Of a DNA stretch of 64,000 bases, positions 43,394-53,296 are shown piece by piece. Made by a program: the position numbers and the translations under genes. How positions within the stretch are numbered: the first letter of the stretch is position 1; every line of letters starts with the position of its first letter. The notes under the pieces were generated by a model. The model was not told the DNA's origin and ran no database searches. It was given only the letters and a program-made list of their open reading frames with translations. The stretch covers positions 1-64,000 of the forward strand of contig NZ_MTBG01000014.1 in NCBI RefSeq assembly GCF_002119405.1, written 5' to 3'. This DNA is from Pseudoruegeria sp. SK021. GTDB taxonomy: Bacteria > Pseudomonadota > Alphaproteobacteria > Rhodobacterales > Rhodobacteraceae.

Positions 43394-43962
43394 GGCTGAA
43401 CAGTTCACCCACCGACACGGCGCAGCCCACAGGGCTGCGCCGGACCCTCACGGGCCTGATCCGCTGGACCGACGGGATTGCCATCGCGGCCAATGTCACC
43501 GGCACCTTGATGGTGGTCGGACTGGTATTGGTGGTCAATTATGACATCGTGGCACGCGGCTTTTTCAACCGACCGTTTCACGGCGCGGTAGAACTGGTGC
43601 AATTTGCCATGGTTCTGATCGTGTTTCTGCAATTGCCCGACGTCGTTCGGGTCGAACGCCTGACCCGATCCGACGGCTTCCTGCTGCTGATCGGCTCGCG
43701 CTATCCCAAGGTAGAACACGTCATGCGCCGGATCATTGACGCCCTGTCGTTCGTGCTGATGGCGCTGATTGCGATCACGATCTTCCCCGAATTCCTCAAG
43801 ATGTGGGACACGAAGGATTACTTCGGCATTCCCGGCGTTTTCACCGCCCCGTGGTGGCCGGTCAAATTGGCCATCCTGTTCGGAACGACCCTTTGCGCCG
43901 CGATCTTCCTGCTGAAGGCCACCGGTCCCACGCGCCACCCTGACACCTCGACGCCGGAGTAA
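43390..43962 (+). CDS. TRAP transporter small permease (DctQ family)
   Basis: This 190-residue DctQ-type subunit has four transmembrane helices (first at about 35-55). The start is TTG at 43390, overlapping the preceding TGA (TTGA), so translation is coupled and rate-limited. It bridges the binding-protein and large-permease genes. Confidence 0.8.
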   Translation: MRLNSSPTDTAQPTGLRRTLTGLIRWTDGIAIAANVTGTLMVVGLVLVVNYDIVARGFFNRPFHGAVELVQFAMVLIVFLQLPDVVRVERLTRSDGFLLLIGSRYPKVEHVMRRIIDALSFVLMALIAITIFPEFLKMWDTKDYFGIPGVFTAPWWPVKLAILFGTTLCAAIFLLKATGPTRHPDTSTPE

Positions 43963-43964
43963 CT

Positions 43965-45272
43965 ATGAGTCCTATCGAAATCGGCACTGCCTCGGTGATT
44001 GCGATCATCGTGATGATCTATCTCGGCGTCTATATTCCCATTGCCCTTGGCGTTGTGTCCTTTGTGTCCATCTGGCTGATGCGCGACAACTTTGATCTGG
44101 CCATGAACCTGCTCAAGGTCGCGGCCGGTGACAGCGCCATGGAATACACCTTTGCCACAGTGCCGCTGTTCAGCTTCATGGGGCTGGTGGTATCCAAAGC
44201 CGGGTTGGGGTCGGACATCTATGGCGTGATGAGCACCGGGTTTCGCCGGGTCAAAGGTGGCATCGGCATGGCGACAGTGGGCGCAAATGCTGCCTTCGCC
44301 GCCGTCACCGGCAGTTCCATCGCCTCGGCCTCGGTGTTTTCCAAGGTCGCTGTGCCCGAGATGTTAAGCTATGATTACAAGCCGCGCTTTGCCGTGGGTG
44401 TGGTCGCCGGATCGTCCGTTCTGGGGATGATCATCCCGCCATCCGCCATGCTGATCATCTATTCTTTTGTCGCCGAGCAATCGGTCGGCGAGATGTTTCT
44501 GGCCGGTGTCATTCCCGGCATCCTGCTGGCCCTCGCCTATATCGGCGCGATCTGGGCCATGGGCCGGTTCACCCCCGGATTTGTCGGTGGCCGCCCTGCC
44601 GACCATTACGAACCGATGCCGTGGTCGGAAATCGCCTCGAAGACCCTGCCGATGTTGCTGCTGATCTTCACCGTGATCGGCGGGATTTATCTGGGTTGGC
44701 TGACCGCCGTCGAAGCCGGTGCTGCCGGATCGCTTTTGGGCCTGCTCATTGCCGTTGTGCGCCGGTCGATCACGTGGCGCGGCCTGTGGGAAACCCTGAT
44801 CGAAACCGGTCATATCACTGCCGCGATCCTGTTCCTGATCACCGCCGCCTCGATCTACAGCCGGATGTTGGGCCTTGCCGGTCTGCCGAATGAGCTGGCC
44901 GACCTGCTGGCCGCGTCCAGCTTTGGTTTCTTCGAGATCATGGTGTTCTACGTGATCTTGATGCTGTTCCTCGGCACGATCCTCGACACATCCTCGATCA
45001 TCCTGATCGTTGTGCCGCTGTTCCTGCCCTTGATTGAACCGATGGGCCTGTCGCTGGTCTGGTTCGGCATCGTCACGGTCATCGGCGCCGAGATCGGCTT
45101 GCTGACGCCACCGCTGGGCATCTCATGCTTCGTGATCAAAGCCACCCTCAATGACGACCGCATCACCCTGAAAGACGTCTTTCTTGGCGCCCTGCCCTTT
45201 GCCGGTGTGATGTTGCTTGTCCTGATCTTGCTGATCTGCGTTCCCGCACTCAGCCTCGTTCTTCTAAACTAG
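43965..45272 (+). CDS. TRAP transporter large permease (DctM family)
   Basis: This 435-residue DctM-type subunit has about 12 transmembrane helices and the family motifs I-I-P-P-S-A-M-L-I-I-Y and L-T-P-P-L-G-I-S-C-F. It starts 2 nt after the small permease stop and is followed 11 nt later by the intradiol dioxygenase gene, so transporter and ring-cleavage enzyme share a transcript. Confidence 0.9.
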   Translation: MSPIEIGTASVIAIIVMIYLGVYIPIALGVVSFVSIWLMRDNFDLAMNLLKVAAGDSAMEYTFATVPLFSFMGLVVSKAGLGSDIYGVMSTGFRRVKGGIGMATVGANAAFAAVTGSSIASASVFSKVAVPEMLSYDYKPRFAVGVVAGSSVLGMIIPPSAMLIIYSFVAEQSVGEMFLAGVIPGILLALAYIGAIWAMGRFTPGFVGGRPADHYEPMPWSEIASKTLPMLLLIFTVIGGIYLGWLTAVEAGAAGSLLGLLIAVVRRSITWRGLWETLIETGHITAAILFLITAASIYSRMLGLAGLPNELADLLAASSFGFFEIMVFYVILMLFLGTILDTSSIILIVVPLFLPLIEPMGLSLVWFGIVTVIGAEIGLLTPPLGISCFVIKATLNDDRITLKDVFLGALPFAGVMLLVLILLICVPALSLVLLN

Positions 45273-45283
45273 GAGCCTGCCTT

Positions 45284-46150
45284 ATGCGCACCGTCACCCC
45301 CGACAACATCACTGACGTCTTTCAAAGCTATTTCGGCGCGGACACCGATCCCCGCTTTCGCGAAGTCATCGGCAGCTTGGCCAAGCATTTGCACGCCTTT
45401 ACCCGCGAAGTCGGCCTGACCCATGACGAGTGGCGCAAGGCGCTGGAAGCGATGGAATGGGCCGCGAAGATCACCACCCCTGAGCGGAACGAGTTTGTGC
45501 TGCTGTCGGATGTCATGGGCCTGTCCTCGCTGGTTGATATGCTGAACTCGCGGCCGGATGCGACCAGTTCCAGCGTGCTTGGGCCGTTCCATGTCTCGGA
45601 CGCACCCCCGATTGAGATCGGTGGCGATATGCGCGGCGAGTTTGACGATGAGGTGCTTCTGGTCGAAGGCCATGTACGGGATGCCGACGGCAATCCGGTG
45701 CCCGGGGCCGAAATCGACATTTGGCAGACCGCCCCCAACGGCCTCTATTCCAGTCAGGATCCGGATCAGGACATCATGTCGTTTCACGGGCTGATGACTG
45801 CCGACGCAAACGGCCGCTACGCGTTCACCACCGTGCGTCCGGTCAGTTATACCGTGCCCACCGATGGCCCAGTTGGTGAAATCTTGAATGGCGCCGGGCG
45901 GCACCCGTGGCGGCCCTCGCATTTGCACTTCATCGTCAAAGCTGACGGCTTCCGCGATCTGGTGACCGAGGTCTTTCCGTCCGACGACCCCTATCTCGAT
46001 CAGGATACCGTGTTTGGGGTGCGCGAAGATCTGGTCATGACCTATGTGCCGCAAACGGCAGGCAGCTTTCCTGACGGGTTCGCCCTGTCCGGCAAGGTTG
46101 ACGGACCCTACGCCCGGGTCGATTTCGACTTTACGTTGGTGCGGGGCTAA
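45284..46150 (+). CDS. Intradiol ring-cleavage dioxygenase (catechol/hydroxyquinol 1,2-dioxygenase type)
   Basis: This 288-residue intradiol dioxygenase has an N-terminal helical domain (about 1-100) and a catalytic beta-sandwich. The non-heme Fe(III) ligands are visible as Tyr in N-G-L-Y-S-S-Q-D, Tyr in P-V-S-Y-T-V-P-T-D-G-P, and two His in R-P-S-H-L-H-F. The size and S-V-L-G-P-F-H segment resemble hydroxyquinol 1,2-dioxygenase, which makes maleylacetate. No maleylacetate reductase gene is in the window. The gene ends only 6 bp from the converging GntR gene. Confidence 0.85.
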   Translation: MRTVTPDNITDVFQSYFGADTDPRFREVIGSLAKHLHAFTREVGLTHDEWRKALEAMEWAAKITTPERNEFVLLSDVMGLSSLVDMLNSRPDATSSSVLGPFHVSDAPPIEIGGDMRGEFDDEVLLVEGHVRDADGNPVPGAEIDIWQTAPNGLYSSQDPDQDIMSFHGLMTADANGRYAFTTVRPVSYTVPTDGPVGEILNGAGRHPWRPSHLHFIVKADGFRDLVTEVFPSDDPYLDQDTVFGVREDLVMTYVPQTAGSFPDGFALSGKVDGPYARVDFDFTLVRG

Positions 46151-46156
46151 TCGCCC

Positions 46157-46852
46157 CTAACTTTCAGATACCAAACCAGACTGGCGCAGAAATGCGCCGG
46201 TCTTTTGATAGTGACTAAGCAATCGGTCCGATGCCAGCCCGACATCCCGCTTGACCGCAGCGGCCAAAATTTCGGCGTGCTCGTCTCCGACATGGCGGCT
46301 CTTGTAGTCCAAGGACCGCCCGGCCAGATAGCGGTACCGCACATTCAGATCGTAAAGCTGGCTACAAAACTTCAGCAGGATCGGTGAGCCGCAATTGGCC
46401 AGCAGCGCCATGTGAAAGCCTTTGTGCAGGTCCTCATAAGTGTCTGAGGTCTTGGAATCTTCCCGCGACATCCGGTGCAGGCTGAGCACCGCGTGCTCTT
46501 CCCATGCGTCATCCGCATTGGCGATGCTCTGGCGCAGGGCCATGTCTTCAAGCGCACAGCGCAATTTCAAAATCTCGTCGAAATTGCGCTGGCAGGCCGG
46601 GGCGGCACGAAAGCCGCGCTGGTCGATCCGCTCGACCAGTTGGTCCGAGGTGAGCAGGCTCAGGGCCTCGCGCACCGGCGAGGCACCCGTATCCAGTCGG
46701 GCCTTCAAGACATCGATCTTCAGCTTTTCGCCGGGTCGCAAATCCCCGACAAGGATCATGCGACGGATGGCGTTATACGCGCCTTGGGTGGCGGATGTGA
46801 CCGAGGTCGTTTGGGGCAGAGCCGCGGCATCATGAAGGTCATTAACTGGCAT
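46157..46852 (-). CDS. GntR-family regulator (FCD domain)
   Basis: This 231-residue GntR/FadR-type regulator has a winged helix (about 20-90: A-S-P-V-R-E-A-L-S-L-L, Q-R-G-F-R-A) and a C-terminal FCD effector domain with the usual Asp/His metal-binding positions (D-L-H-K-G-F-H, D-E-H-A-E-I). The ATG at 46852 is preferred to a TTG nine codons upstream. It is related to the second GntR protein at 61104. It probably controls the flanking dioxygenase/TRAP unit, the cupin/TAXI unit, or both. Confidence 0.85.
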   Translation of the reverse strand: MPVNDLHDAAALPQTTSVTSATQGAYNAIRRMILVGDLRPGEKLKIDVLKARLDTGASPVREALSLLTSDQLVERIDQRGFRAAPACQRNFDEILKLRCALEDMALRQSIANADDAWEEHAVLSLHRMSREDSKTSDTYEDLHKGFHMALLANCGSPILLKFCSQLYDLNVRYRYLAGRSLDYKSRHVGDEHAEILAAAVKRDVGLASDRLLSHYQKTGAFLRQSGLVSES

Positions 46853-46908
46853 AGCAGACAAATATCGACTTTCTGTCAAAGGTCAAATCGCAAACGGCAT
46901 TTTACCGG

Positions 46909-47490
46909 TCAACCACGGGCAGGAATGCCCTTTTGTGCCGCCTCTGGGGCGTCGCGGCGGGTGACGCCATCCACCAACACGAACATCATCACGCAAGGTT
47001 CGGTGCCGCGATTGGACCACGCATGGTTGGTGCCGCGCTGGATCACCACATCACCGGTCTTGAGCAAGACATCGTCGGCCTCGTCATCCATCATCATGGT
47101 GATCTCGCCGGAAATCACCATGGCGTAATCGACGCTGTCGGTGCGGTGCATGAAAGGATGCCGGGCGCCCTCGACAATGTTGGCGCCTGCGCCCATTTCG
47201 GCAAAGGCTGCCGCCCCGTCCAGCGTGGCAAGACGTTCGGGGTCTTCGGGCAAAAACTCGACGCAGCGAAACGTGCTGCCGGACTTCGGGGGATGCAGGA
47301 CGAACGGCCCCTCGCAAGTCTCGGTCGGGCCATCGTATTCGGCGGGGGTGCCATCCGACAACCAAAAGTTGGTCAGGCGTACCCCGGGGCGGCTTGGCCG
47401 TTCCAGATATTGCGACGCCACCTGATCGCTTTCGATGATCGCCTTGCCGGTCTTGTCATGGCCGGTGACCACACGTCGGAATTCTCTCAT
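46909..47490 (-). CDS. Cupin domain protein
   Basis: This 193-residue single-cupin protein has its cupin core at about 110-175 (metal-ligand region H-P-F-M-H-R-T-D-S-V-D-Y-A, G-D-V-V-I-Q-R-G-T-N-H-A-W). Such proteins in catabolic clusters can be isomerases, decarboxylases or dioxygenases; the sequence does not settle which. It is the last gene of the TAXI transporter unit, 26 nt beyond the permease stop. Confidence 0.75.
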   Translation of the reverse strand: MREFRRVVTGHDKTGKAIIESDQVASQYLERPSRPGVRLTNFWLSDGTPAEYDGPTETCEGPFVLHPPKSGSTFRCVEFLPEDPERLATLDGAAAFAEMGAGANIVEGARHPFMHRTDSVDYAMVISGEITMMMDDEADDVLLKTGDVVIQRGTNHAWSNRGTEPCVMMFVLVDGVTRRDAPEAAQKGIPARG

Positions 47491-47516
47491 GTCGTTGGAT
47501 CCTTTTTCTGCGATGT

Positions 47517-49397
47517 TCAGACGGCGGCTTTGGCCAACCGTGTTCGTTCAAATCCCCAAAGTCCGGCCAGCAGAAGCACCCCAAGGGCGGCACTGGTCAA
47601 GTCTTGGAACAGCAGCAGCACCCCGGCAACTGCCGCGATGGCCCGTTCAAACGGCGACAGGGTGGCGCGCAGCGTGCCCACCACCGCCACCGCAATGGCC
47701 GCGACCCCCAATCCCCCGGTGACCACTGCGATCAGGTTCTCGGTCCAGCTGCCATGCAGCAACAACCCCGGTCCAAAGCTAAAGGCAAACGGCAACAAAA
47801 AGCTGGGCGCGGCATAGGCGGCGGCGGTCCAGCCGGTTTTGTTGATGTCGGCGCCCGCGATCCCGCCCGCCACATAGGCCGCCAACGCCACCGGCGGCGT
47901 GATCGTCGAAATGCAGCCATAGTAAAACACAAAGAAATGCGCGGTCAGGACCGGCACGCCCAGCTTCACCAGCGCCGGTGCAACCACGGTCGCCAAGATC
48001 AGGTAGGCCGCTGTGGTCGGCAGGCCCATCCCAAGAATAATGGACACCACCATCGTTAAGACCAGCGCCAGAAACAAGCTGCCGCCCGCCCCCATATCGA
48101 TCAAAACCGCAATCTTCGAGCCAAGCCCGGTCATGCCCAAAATACCCGCGATGATGCCCGCCGCCGCACAGGCCGCCGAGATGGTCACAACGTTATTCGC
48201 CCCTTCGGTGATGGCCCCAGCAATCTGGCGCAGCAACTCCATGTTGATCTTGCGCGTCCAGACGATCTTGGCGGCAATCATCGCGCCCATGGCCCAAAGC
48301 GATGCCTTGAACGGCGAATAGCCCAGCAACATCAGCGCGATCAGCAGCACAAAAGCGATGATGAATGGCCCGCCATCCAGCAACACTTTCGCGGTTGATC
48401 GTAGATCCGTGCTGGCGGCGGTTTTGGGTTCGATCTTGCTGCGCACGGCCCGCAGATGCACCACGATAAAGGCCGTGGCAAAGAATAGCAGCGCTGGCAG
48501 CAGGCCGGTTGCCATGATCTCGGTGTAAGATACCCCCACGATTTCGGCCATGATGAACGCAGCCGCGCCCATCACCGGCGGCATGATCTGCCCGCCCGTC
48601 GAGGCGACCGCTTCGATCGCGGCAGATTGGTGCGGCTTGTATCCGTCCCGGACCATCAGCGGGATCGTCAAGGTGCCGGTGACAGCGACATTGCCCGCCG
48701 CCGAGCCCGACACCATCCCGATCAGCGCTGAAAACAGCACCGCAGATTTGGCACTGGCGGCGCGCATGCCCCGGGTCAGGCGGAACGAGACCTCGAAGAA
48801 GAACTCGCCTGCGCCCATCCGTGACAGCAGCGCCCCGAAAATCGTGAAGGTGATGATATAGGTCGCCGCCACACCAATCGGAATGCCGTAAATCCCTTGT
48901 GTGTCCGTGGTCAGGAAGGTCACCACCCGCTCAAAGCCATAGCCCCGGCTGTTCAGGACGCCCGGCAGGTAGGGGCTGACAAACGGGTAACAGAAAAACA
49001 CCAGCGCGATCCCCGCGAGGATCAGTCCAACCCCCCGGCGCGCCGCCTCAATCACCAATGCCACGATGACAATACCGGCGTAGTAATCGGTGGAGTTGGT
49101 CATACCACCGCTGAACGCGATCGCTTTCCAGCGATAGAGCAGCCACAGGCTGGCGACGATCCCGGCCGCAATCAACCCGAGGTTGATCGCGCCAGCCACC
49201 CGGTTACCGGCCAGCCACACCGCAATCGGTTTGCGGGCAAACAGCAAGGTCAATGCCAGCATCAGATGGGTCAGGCGCATTTCCATGGTCGAGATCGACA
49301 AAAGACCTGACACAACCAGCAGATGATAGGCACCAAACACAAAAGCGATACCCGCCAGCAACGCATGGGTTGTGAAAAGACGGCGAATGTCCGGCAT
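47517..49397 (-). CDS. TAXI-type TRAP transporter fused permease
   Basis: This 626-residue fused 4TM/12TM permease is of the TRAP-TAXI type: the DctQ-like part occupies about 1-150 and the DctM-like part the rest, with P-P-V-M-G-A-A-A-F and T-P-P-V-A-L-A-A-Y. The start MPDIRRLFT at 49397 is favoured over a slightly longer frame. It works with the binding protein encoded upstream to import an organic acid. Confidence 0.9.
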   Translation of the reverse strand: MPDIRRLFTTHALLAGIAFVFGAYHLLVVSGLLSISTMEMRLTHLMLALTLLFARKPIAVWLAGNRVAGAINLGLIAAGIVASLWLLYRWKAIAFSGGMTNSTDYYAGIVIVALVIEAARRGVGLILAGIALVFFCYPFVSPYLPGVLNSRGYGFERVVTFLTTDTQGIYGIPIGVAATYIITFTIFGALLSRMGAGEFFFEVSFRLTRGMRAASAKSAVLFSALIGMVSGSAAGNVAVTGTLTIPLMVRDGYKPHQSAAIEAVASTGGQIMPPVMGAAAFIMAEIVGVSYTEIMATGLLPALLFFATAFIVVHLRAVRSKIEPKTAASTDLRSTAKVLLDGGPFIIAFVLLIALMLLGYSPFKASLWAMGAMIAAKIVWTRKINMELLRQIAGAITEGANNVVTISAACAAAGIIAGILGMTGLGSKIAVLIDMGAGGSLFLALVLTMVVSIILGMGLPTTAAYLILATVVAPALVKLGVPVLTAHFFVFYYGCISTITPPVALAAYVAGGIAGADINKTGWTAAAYAAPSFLLPFAFSFGPGLLLHGSWTENLIAVVTGGLGVAAIAVAVVGTLRATLSPFERAIAAVAGVLLLFQDLTSAALGVLLLAGLWGFERTRLAKAAV

Positions 49398-49428
49398 AGG
49401 ATGCCCTCCGCGCAAAAGGTGGGGCGCA

Positions 49429-49448
49429 GGGCGGCTGTGGGGCCGCCC
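49429..49448 (-). terminator. Stem-loop after the TAXI binding-protein gene
   Basis: GGGCGGC (49429-49435) pairs with GCCGCCC (49442-49448) across a 6-nt loop in the 75-nt gap between the binding-protein and permease genes. It is intra-operonic, so it probably sets the protein ratio rather than ending transcription. Confidence 0.5.
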
Positions 49449-49472
49449 CGCAGGAATGACACTGGCGTCAGA

Positions 49473-50405
49473 TCACTGGTCGAAATACTGCTGTGCGCCG
49501 TCATGCAGCGGGATCGACAGTTTCAGCGAACGCGCCGGATCAATCTGCTTTGCGTTGGCATTTTCGGCCGCGAATTCATCGATATGGTCATAGATCGCAG
49601 CGGTGATGCGCGCGATCACGTCGCTGTCCGTATCCGCAGACACCACCAACATGTTGGTGACCCCAAGAACCGTCGCCGCATCGTCGGTGCCATAGACATC
49701 CGGTGCGACCTCAAAGGTCGAATAGGCCGGATTTTCCGACAGGATGGTCTCAAGCATCGCCGGTTCAAACCCGATCAACCGCAGTTTTCCCGAGGCCGCC
49801 GCCTGCATCACCGCTGCCGCCGGATAGCCTGACAAGGCCAGCGCCGCATCAACATTGCCATCGGACAACTGGCTGAACCCGTCGCCATAGCTGAGGAAAC
49901 TCGGGGTGATGTCCTCCAAGGTCATGTCATGAATCGGCATGATGTTGTTCAGAAATCCAAGCGTACCGCCCCCTGCCGGACCCACGGCAACCCGCTTGCC
50001 GCGCAGGTCGGCAAAGGTCTGGATGTCCGATCCTGCCGGAACCACCATGTGCAGGATGCTGGGGTGCAACGCGCCAAGGGCCTTCAGGTCCATGGCAGAG
50101 CCGTCATAGGGCCCCGTGCCCGCAACCGCCGCCGCCGCAAGGTCGCTGCTGGTGATGGCCAGTTCTACCTCGTTATTGGCCACGAGGCGCGGGTTCTGCA
50201 CCGACCCTTGCGTCACCACCGGCACCATTGAGATATCGTCGCCCGCGTATTTGTTCACAAGATTGGAAATGCTCTGTCCGATCGGGAAAAATGCGCCGCC
50301 AACGCTGGCTGTTCCGATTCGATACTCTTCGGACGAGGCTATCCCTGCCGACGCCGCCACCCCAGCCGCCAGCGTGAATACCTTGAGATAGTTGATCATT
50401 TTCAT
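49473..50405 (-). CDS. TAXI family TRAP substrate-binding protein
   Basis: This 310-residue protein is of the TAXI family (TRAP-associated extracytoplasmic immunogenic protein), with a signal peptide of about 25 residues (MKMINYLKVFTLAAGVAASA). The hallmark I-G-T-A-S-V-G-G-A-F-F-P-I-G is near residues 30-43, with G-P-A-G-G-G-T-L-G in the middle. It heads the TAXI/cupin unit. The ligand is unknown; the island suggests an aromatic or ring-derived acid. Confidence 0.9.
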   Translation of the reverse strand: MKMINYLKVFTLAAGVAASAGIASSEEYRIGTASVGGAFFPIGQSISNLVNKYAGDDISMVPVVTQGSVQNPRLVANNEVELAITSSDLAAAAVAGTGPYDGSAMDLKALGALHPSILHMVVPAGSDIQTFADLRGKRVAVGPAGGGTLGFLNNIMPIHDMTLEDITPSFLSYGDGFSQLSDGNVDAALALSGYPAAAVMQAAASGKLRLIGFEPAMLETILSENPAYSTFEVAPDVYGTDDAATVLGVTNMLVVSADTDSDVIARITAAIYDHIDEFAAENANAKQIDPARSLKLSIPLHDGAQQYFDQ

Positions 50406-50463
50406 CCCTCCCTGGACTCCAATCGTGCAATAAAGCCGATTATTGCTAATGATTATACATTTT

Positions 50464-50473
50464 ATCGATTTTT
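50464..50473. promoter_or_regulatory. ATCGATTTTT motif upstream of the TAXI operon
   Basis: ATCGATTTTT lies about 60 bp before the TAXI binding-protein start in a locally AT-rich stretch (TTATTGCTAATG upstream of it). It is the same motif as at matA, YciI/FAH, the Fe-type ABC gene and the second GntR gene. The rest of the 292-bp gap to the MATE gene has no recognisable gene. Confidence 0.45.
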
Positions 50474-50697
50474 AGTCCATCACGATTGTCGCAACTGGGC
50501 GCCAAGTGGTTCCCAGCGCCTCGCCCGGCGATAAGCCACGCCAGATGCGAGGGAGGCTTCAGGACCAGGGGCAGAGAGGTTGGGCCGCGCCTCTAAAGCG
50601 GCGACAAGTCGGCGCAATCATCAGGGCACGCAATGGGCGGCTCAACCCCGAGGGGCTGAACCGGCATGGCGGAACGATTGGCACCCGCCGCAAGCCG

Positions 50698-52065
50698 TTA
50701 CTCGGCCTGAAGACCGCGTTTCCAATCGCCCTTGAAGATTTTCAGGTGAAACGGGGGAAATTTGACCAATTCCTCGGCTAGGAACAAGGCAAAGACCCAC
50801 GTTGCCGAAAGGTCGAGATACAGGATGAACACCGCCGTCAACGGCACCCGAAAGAACCATTGCGCCGCGACGAACACGTTCATCACGTACAGCGTATTCC
50901 CGCTGGCCCGCAACGAGTGGCCGCACATGGCATTCGATCCTTTGGGAAATGGCAACAGCAACAGGACCGGCAAAAAGCTATAGAGGGTCGCGCGCGTTTC
51001 CGCTTCCAGATTGCCATAGATGTGCTCTGAGGCCAGACAGATCACCAGATAGGTGACCGAGACCACGGCCGCCGCCGCCATGGACATCCGCCATGCCTTG
51101 CCCAAAAAGATATCCAGTTCCGGCCCGTGGCGGTTGCTGCCCAGCAGTTGCGCAACGATGATCCCAGCCGCCTGCGCCACCGAGGTGCCGATATGTCCCG
51201 TGAGATTGATCCATGGCGCGATCAAGGTCATGGCCGCAAACTGATTGATCGACATTCTGGCGAAAAGCAGTGCCAACACATAGGTGGCGATGGCATTGCT
51301 GACGAAGGTTCCGGCAATGGGTAAGGCGAAGATCAGATGGCGCTTGATCGACGCCGCCAATGTTCCGTTCAGCCAGCCCTTCTCGTTCAGGTGGCCCCCG
51401 GTCATGCGGTAGAAACACAGCGCCAGAAAGGCCAGACGGGCCAGCGAGGCCACGGCACTGCCCGCAGCGGCCCCCATGACCCCAAGCGCCGGAAACCCGA
51501 AATTGCCGTGGATCAAAGTATAGCTGACGGCCACATTGACCGGGACGGCAATCAAATAGCTTTGGAACGGAATGATCGTCCGGCCCCGGCCATTGAAATA
51601 GCTTCCCAAGCACTGGGCGATGGCTTCGATAAAAACCAGCAGCAGGAACACGTTCAGATAGTTCCGAGCCTGTTCGGCAATCCAAGGGGTATGGGCGAAG
51701 GCATCGATCAGTCGGCCACCAAACGCCAAAACCAAACCGACCCCGATCACAGTCGCGCCAAGGTTGATGGCCACCCCGGCATAAAAGCCGGTGCGCAGCG
51801 CGAAGGGACGTTCGGTTCCCATGGCCTGAGCGATCCGGATCTGCGTTGCGGTCGAAAAGGCGAACAGCACGCCGAGCAGCAAGCTTCCAAACGCCGCAGC
51901 CAAGCCCATCGCGGCCAGTGCCGCCTCGCCAAGCGCGGACACAAGATAGGCGTCTATGACCACAATGGCATTCAGCATCATGGCCTTCAGCATCAGCGGC
52001 CAAGCGATATTGAAGACATCTTTGGGGGTAGGCGTTGCCTTGCTGGCAGCCGTGTCTGTCATCAT
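50698..52065 (-). CDS. MATE-family efflux transporter
   Basis: This 455-residue protein has 12 predicted transmembrane helices in two homologous halves, with the MATE-type F-N-I-A-W-P-L-M-L-K opening segment. MATE proteins export cationic drugs or metabolites using Na+ or H+. The start MMTDTAASK at 52065 is used in place of a longer frame. It is monocistronic among catabolic genes and could relieve build-up of a toxic intermediate. Confidence 0.85.
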   Translation of the reverse strand: MMTDTAASKATPTPKDVFNIAWPLMLKAMMLNAIVVIDAYLVSALGEAALAAMGLAAAFGSLLLGVLFAFSTATQIRIAQAMGTERPFALRTGFYAGVAINLGATVIGVGLVLAFGGRLIDAFAHTPWIAEQARNYLNVFLLLVFIEAIAQCLGSYFNGRGRTIIPFQSYLIAVPVNVAVSYTLIHGNFGFPALGVMGAAAGSAVASLARLAFLALCFYRMTGGHLNEKGWLNGTLAASIKRHLIFALPIAGTFVSNAIATYVLALLFARMSINQFAAMTLIAPWINLTGHIGTSVAQAAGIIVAQLLGSNRHGPELDIFLGKAWRMSMAAAAVVSVTYLVICLASEHIYGNLEAETRATLYSFLPVLLLLPFPKGSNAMCGHSLRASGNTLYVMNVFVAAQWFFRVPLTAVFILYLDLSATWVFALFLAEELVKFPPFHLKIFKGDWKRGLQAE

Positions 52066-52387
52066 TGTCCATCGAGAGAATGAAGGTTTGCCGCCATAAA
52101 AGGCAGTTCTTGCGCCGTTGCAACTGCCAAATTTTGGCGGCACCGGCGGGCGGGAAGGGCTGCGTCAGCCCGACCCCTAGCCGCCTTGTTTTACGCAAAA
52201 TCCTCGCGTCTTACGGCCCTAGAGTCACGGAAATTCCGGCTCATCAGCGCGAAAGCCGTGACTGGCTGACCAGCCAAAATACGGTTGCATCCCACGCGGC
52301 CACGGGCTGTGGGCCGATTTTGGGCCACTAGATCAGCGCTGCAATCCTTCGGCTGGCCGCCACTTTCCATTCGACGGCCGAATTGGC
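52066..52387. other. Intergenic region between MATE and VOC genes
   Basis: No gene is supported in these 322 bp. AGTCACGG (52223-52230) and CCGTGACT (52256-52263) form an inverted repeat with a 25-nt loop, a possible terminator for the VOC gene side or operator for the MATE gene; nothing else stands out. Confidence 0.4.
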
Positions 52388-53296
52388 CTATATGAACGGA
52401 ATCGCAAGCTGCGCCCGCTTGCACGCGTCGGTCTTGGCCAGTGCAATGCCCCATTGATCCGTCCGCCCGCTTGGCCACACCCAGTCGGCGGGCCCGCCCA
52501 CCGGATAGGTGTCGTCCACTTGCAGGACCTCGGCGGTATGCTCCACCACGAATCCGGCCGGATCGACAAAATACATGAACACGTTGTCCCCCGGCCCATG
52601 CCGTCCCGGTCCCCAGCCGATCGGTATCTGCGCATCAATCACCCGCCCCGAGGCCGTCATCACCGCCTCCAAATTGGGGTGATTGAAGGCAATGTGGTTC
52701 AGGGTTTCAACCGGTGCCGTGGCAAGAACAATCGAATGGTGATCGCTGTTGGTGCGCACGAAGCCCATGATTTTGCTGCGGTCCGTGACCTTGAACCCCA
52801 GCCCATCGACATAAAAGGCGATGTCCCGTTCCAGATCGGTGGTGTTGATATTGAGATGCGCCAGACGGTCGGGACCGCCGCCTGTCAACGGCGAAGCGGG
52901 CCGGTCGTCATGCTGAACCACCCGCACCCTGCGCCCGACGCGGTCGCGCAGGGAAAAGCCGATCCCGCCGCCCAAATCCGGCAACGGCCCGATCTCGCCC
53001 TCGGCGGTACCGCCTGCCCTGACCGCACGGATGCGCAGCGCCTCAAGGTCCGCCGTCGCAGCGGCACGCAAGGTGTAGGACTGGATCGCAGACTCGGCGC
53101 CCTGAGACAGGCGCACCACATAGGCATCGGTGCTGTCGCAGCGCAGATAGACCGATCCCTCGCGCCGCGCCGCTTCGGCAAGGCCCCAGACCTCCGTATA
53201 GAACGCAGTCGCCGCCGCAAGATCCGGAACGACAAGTTCAACACTGCGTAACCCGGTGATCGGAAAGTCGTTGGTAATGTCACGTCCTCCGGCCAT
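52388..53296 (-). CDS. VOC-family extradiol dioxygenase-like protein
   Basis: This 302-residue protein has two vicinal-oxygen-chelate repeats (about 12-130 and 143-265). The second shows the metal triad expected of extradiol dioxygenases: His in R-L-A-H-L-N-I-N, His in L-N-H-I-A-F, and Glu in F-V-V-E-H-T-A-E. It resembles catechol 2,3- or 2,3-dihydroxybiphenyl 1,2-dioxygenases. Its ATG directly follows the stop of the FAH-family gene, tying ring cleavage to a hydrolase or hydratase. Substrate unidentified. Confidence 0.8.
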   Translation of the reverse strand: MAGGRDITNDFPITGLRSVELVVPDLAAATAFYTEVWGLAEAARREGSVYLRCDSTDAYVVRLSQGAESAIQSYTLRAAATADLEALRIRAVRAGGTAEGEIGPLPDLGGGIGFSLRDRVGRRVRVVQHDDRPASPLTGGGPDRLAHLNINTTDLERDIAFYVDGLGFKVTDRSKIMGFVRTNSDHHSIVLATAPVETLNHIAFNHPNLEAVMTASGRVIDAQIPIGWGPGRHGPGDNVFMYFVDPAGFVVEHTAEVLQVDDTYPVGGPADWVWPSGRTDQWGIALAKTDACKRAQLAIPFI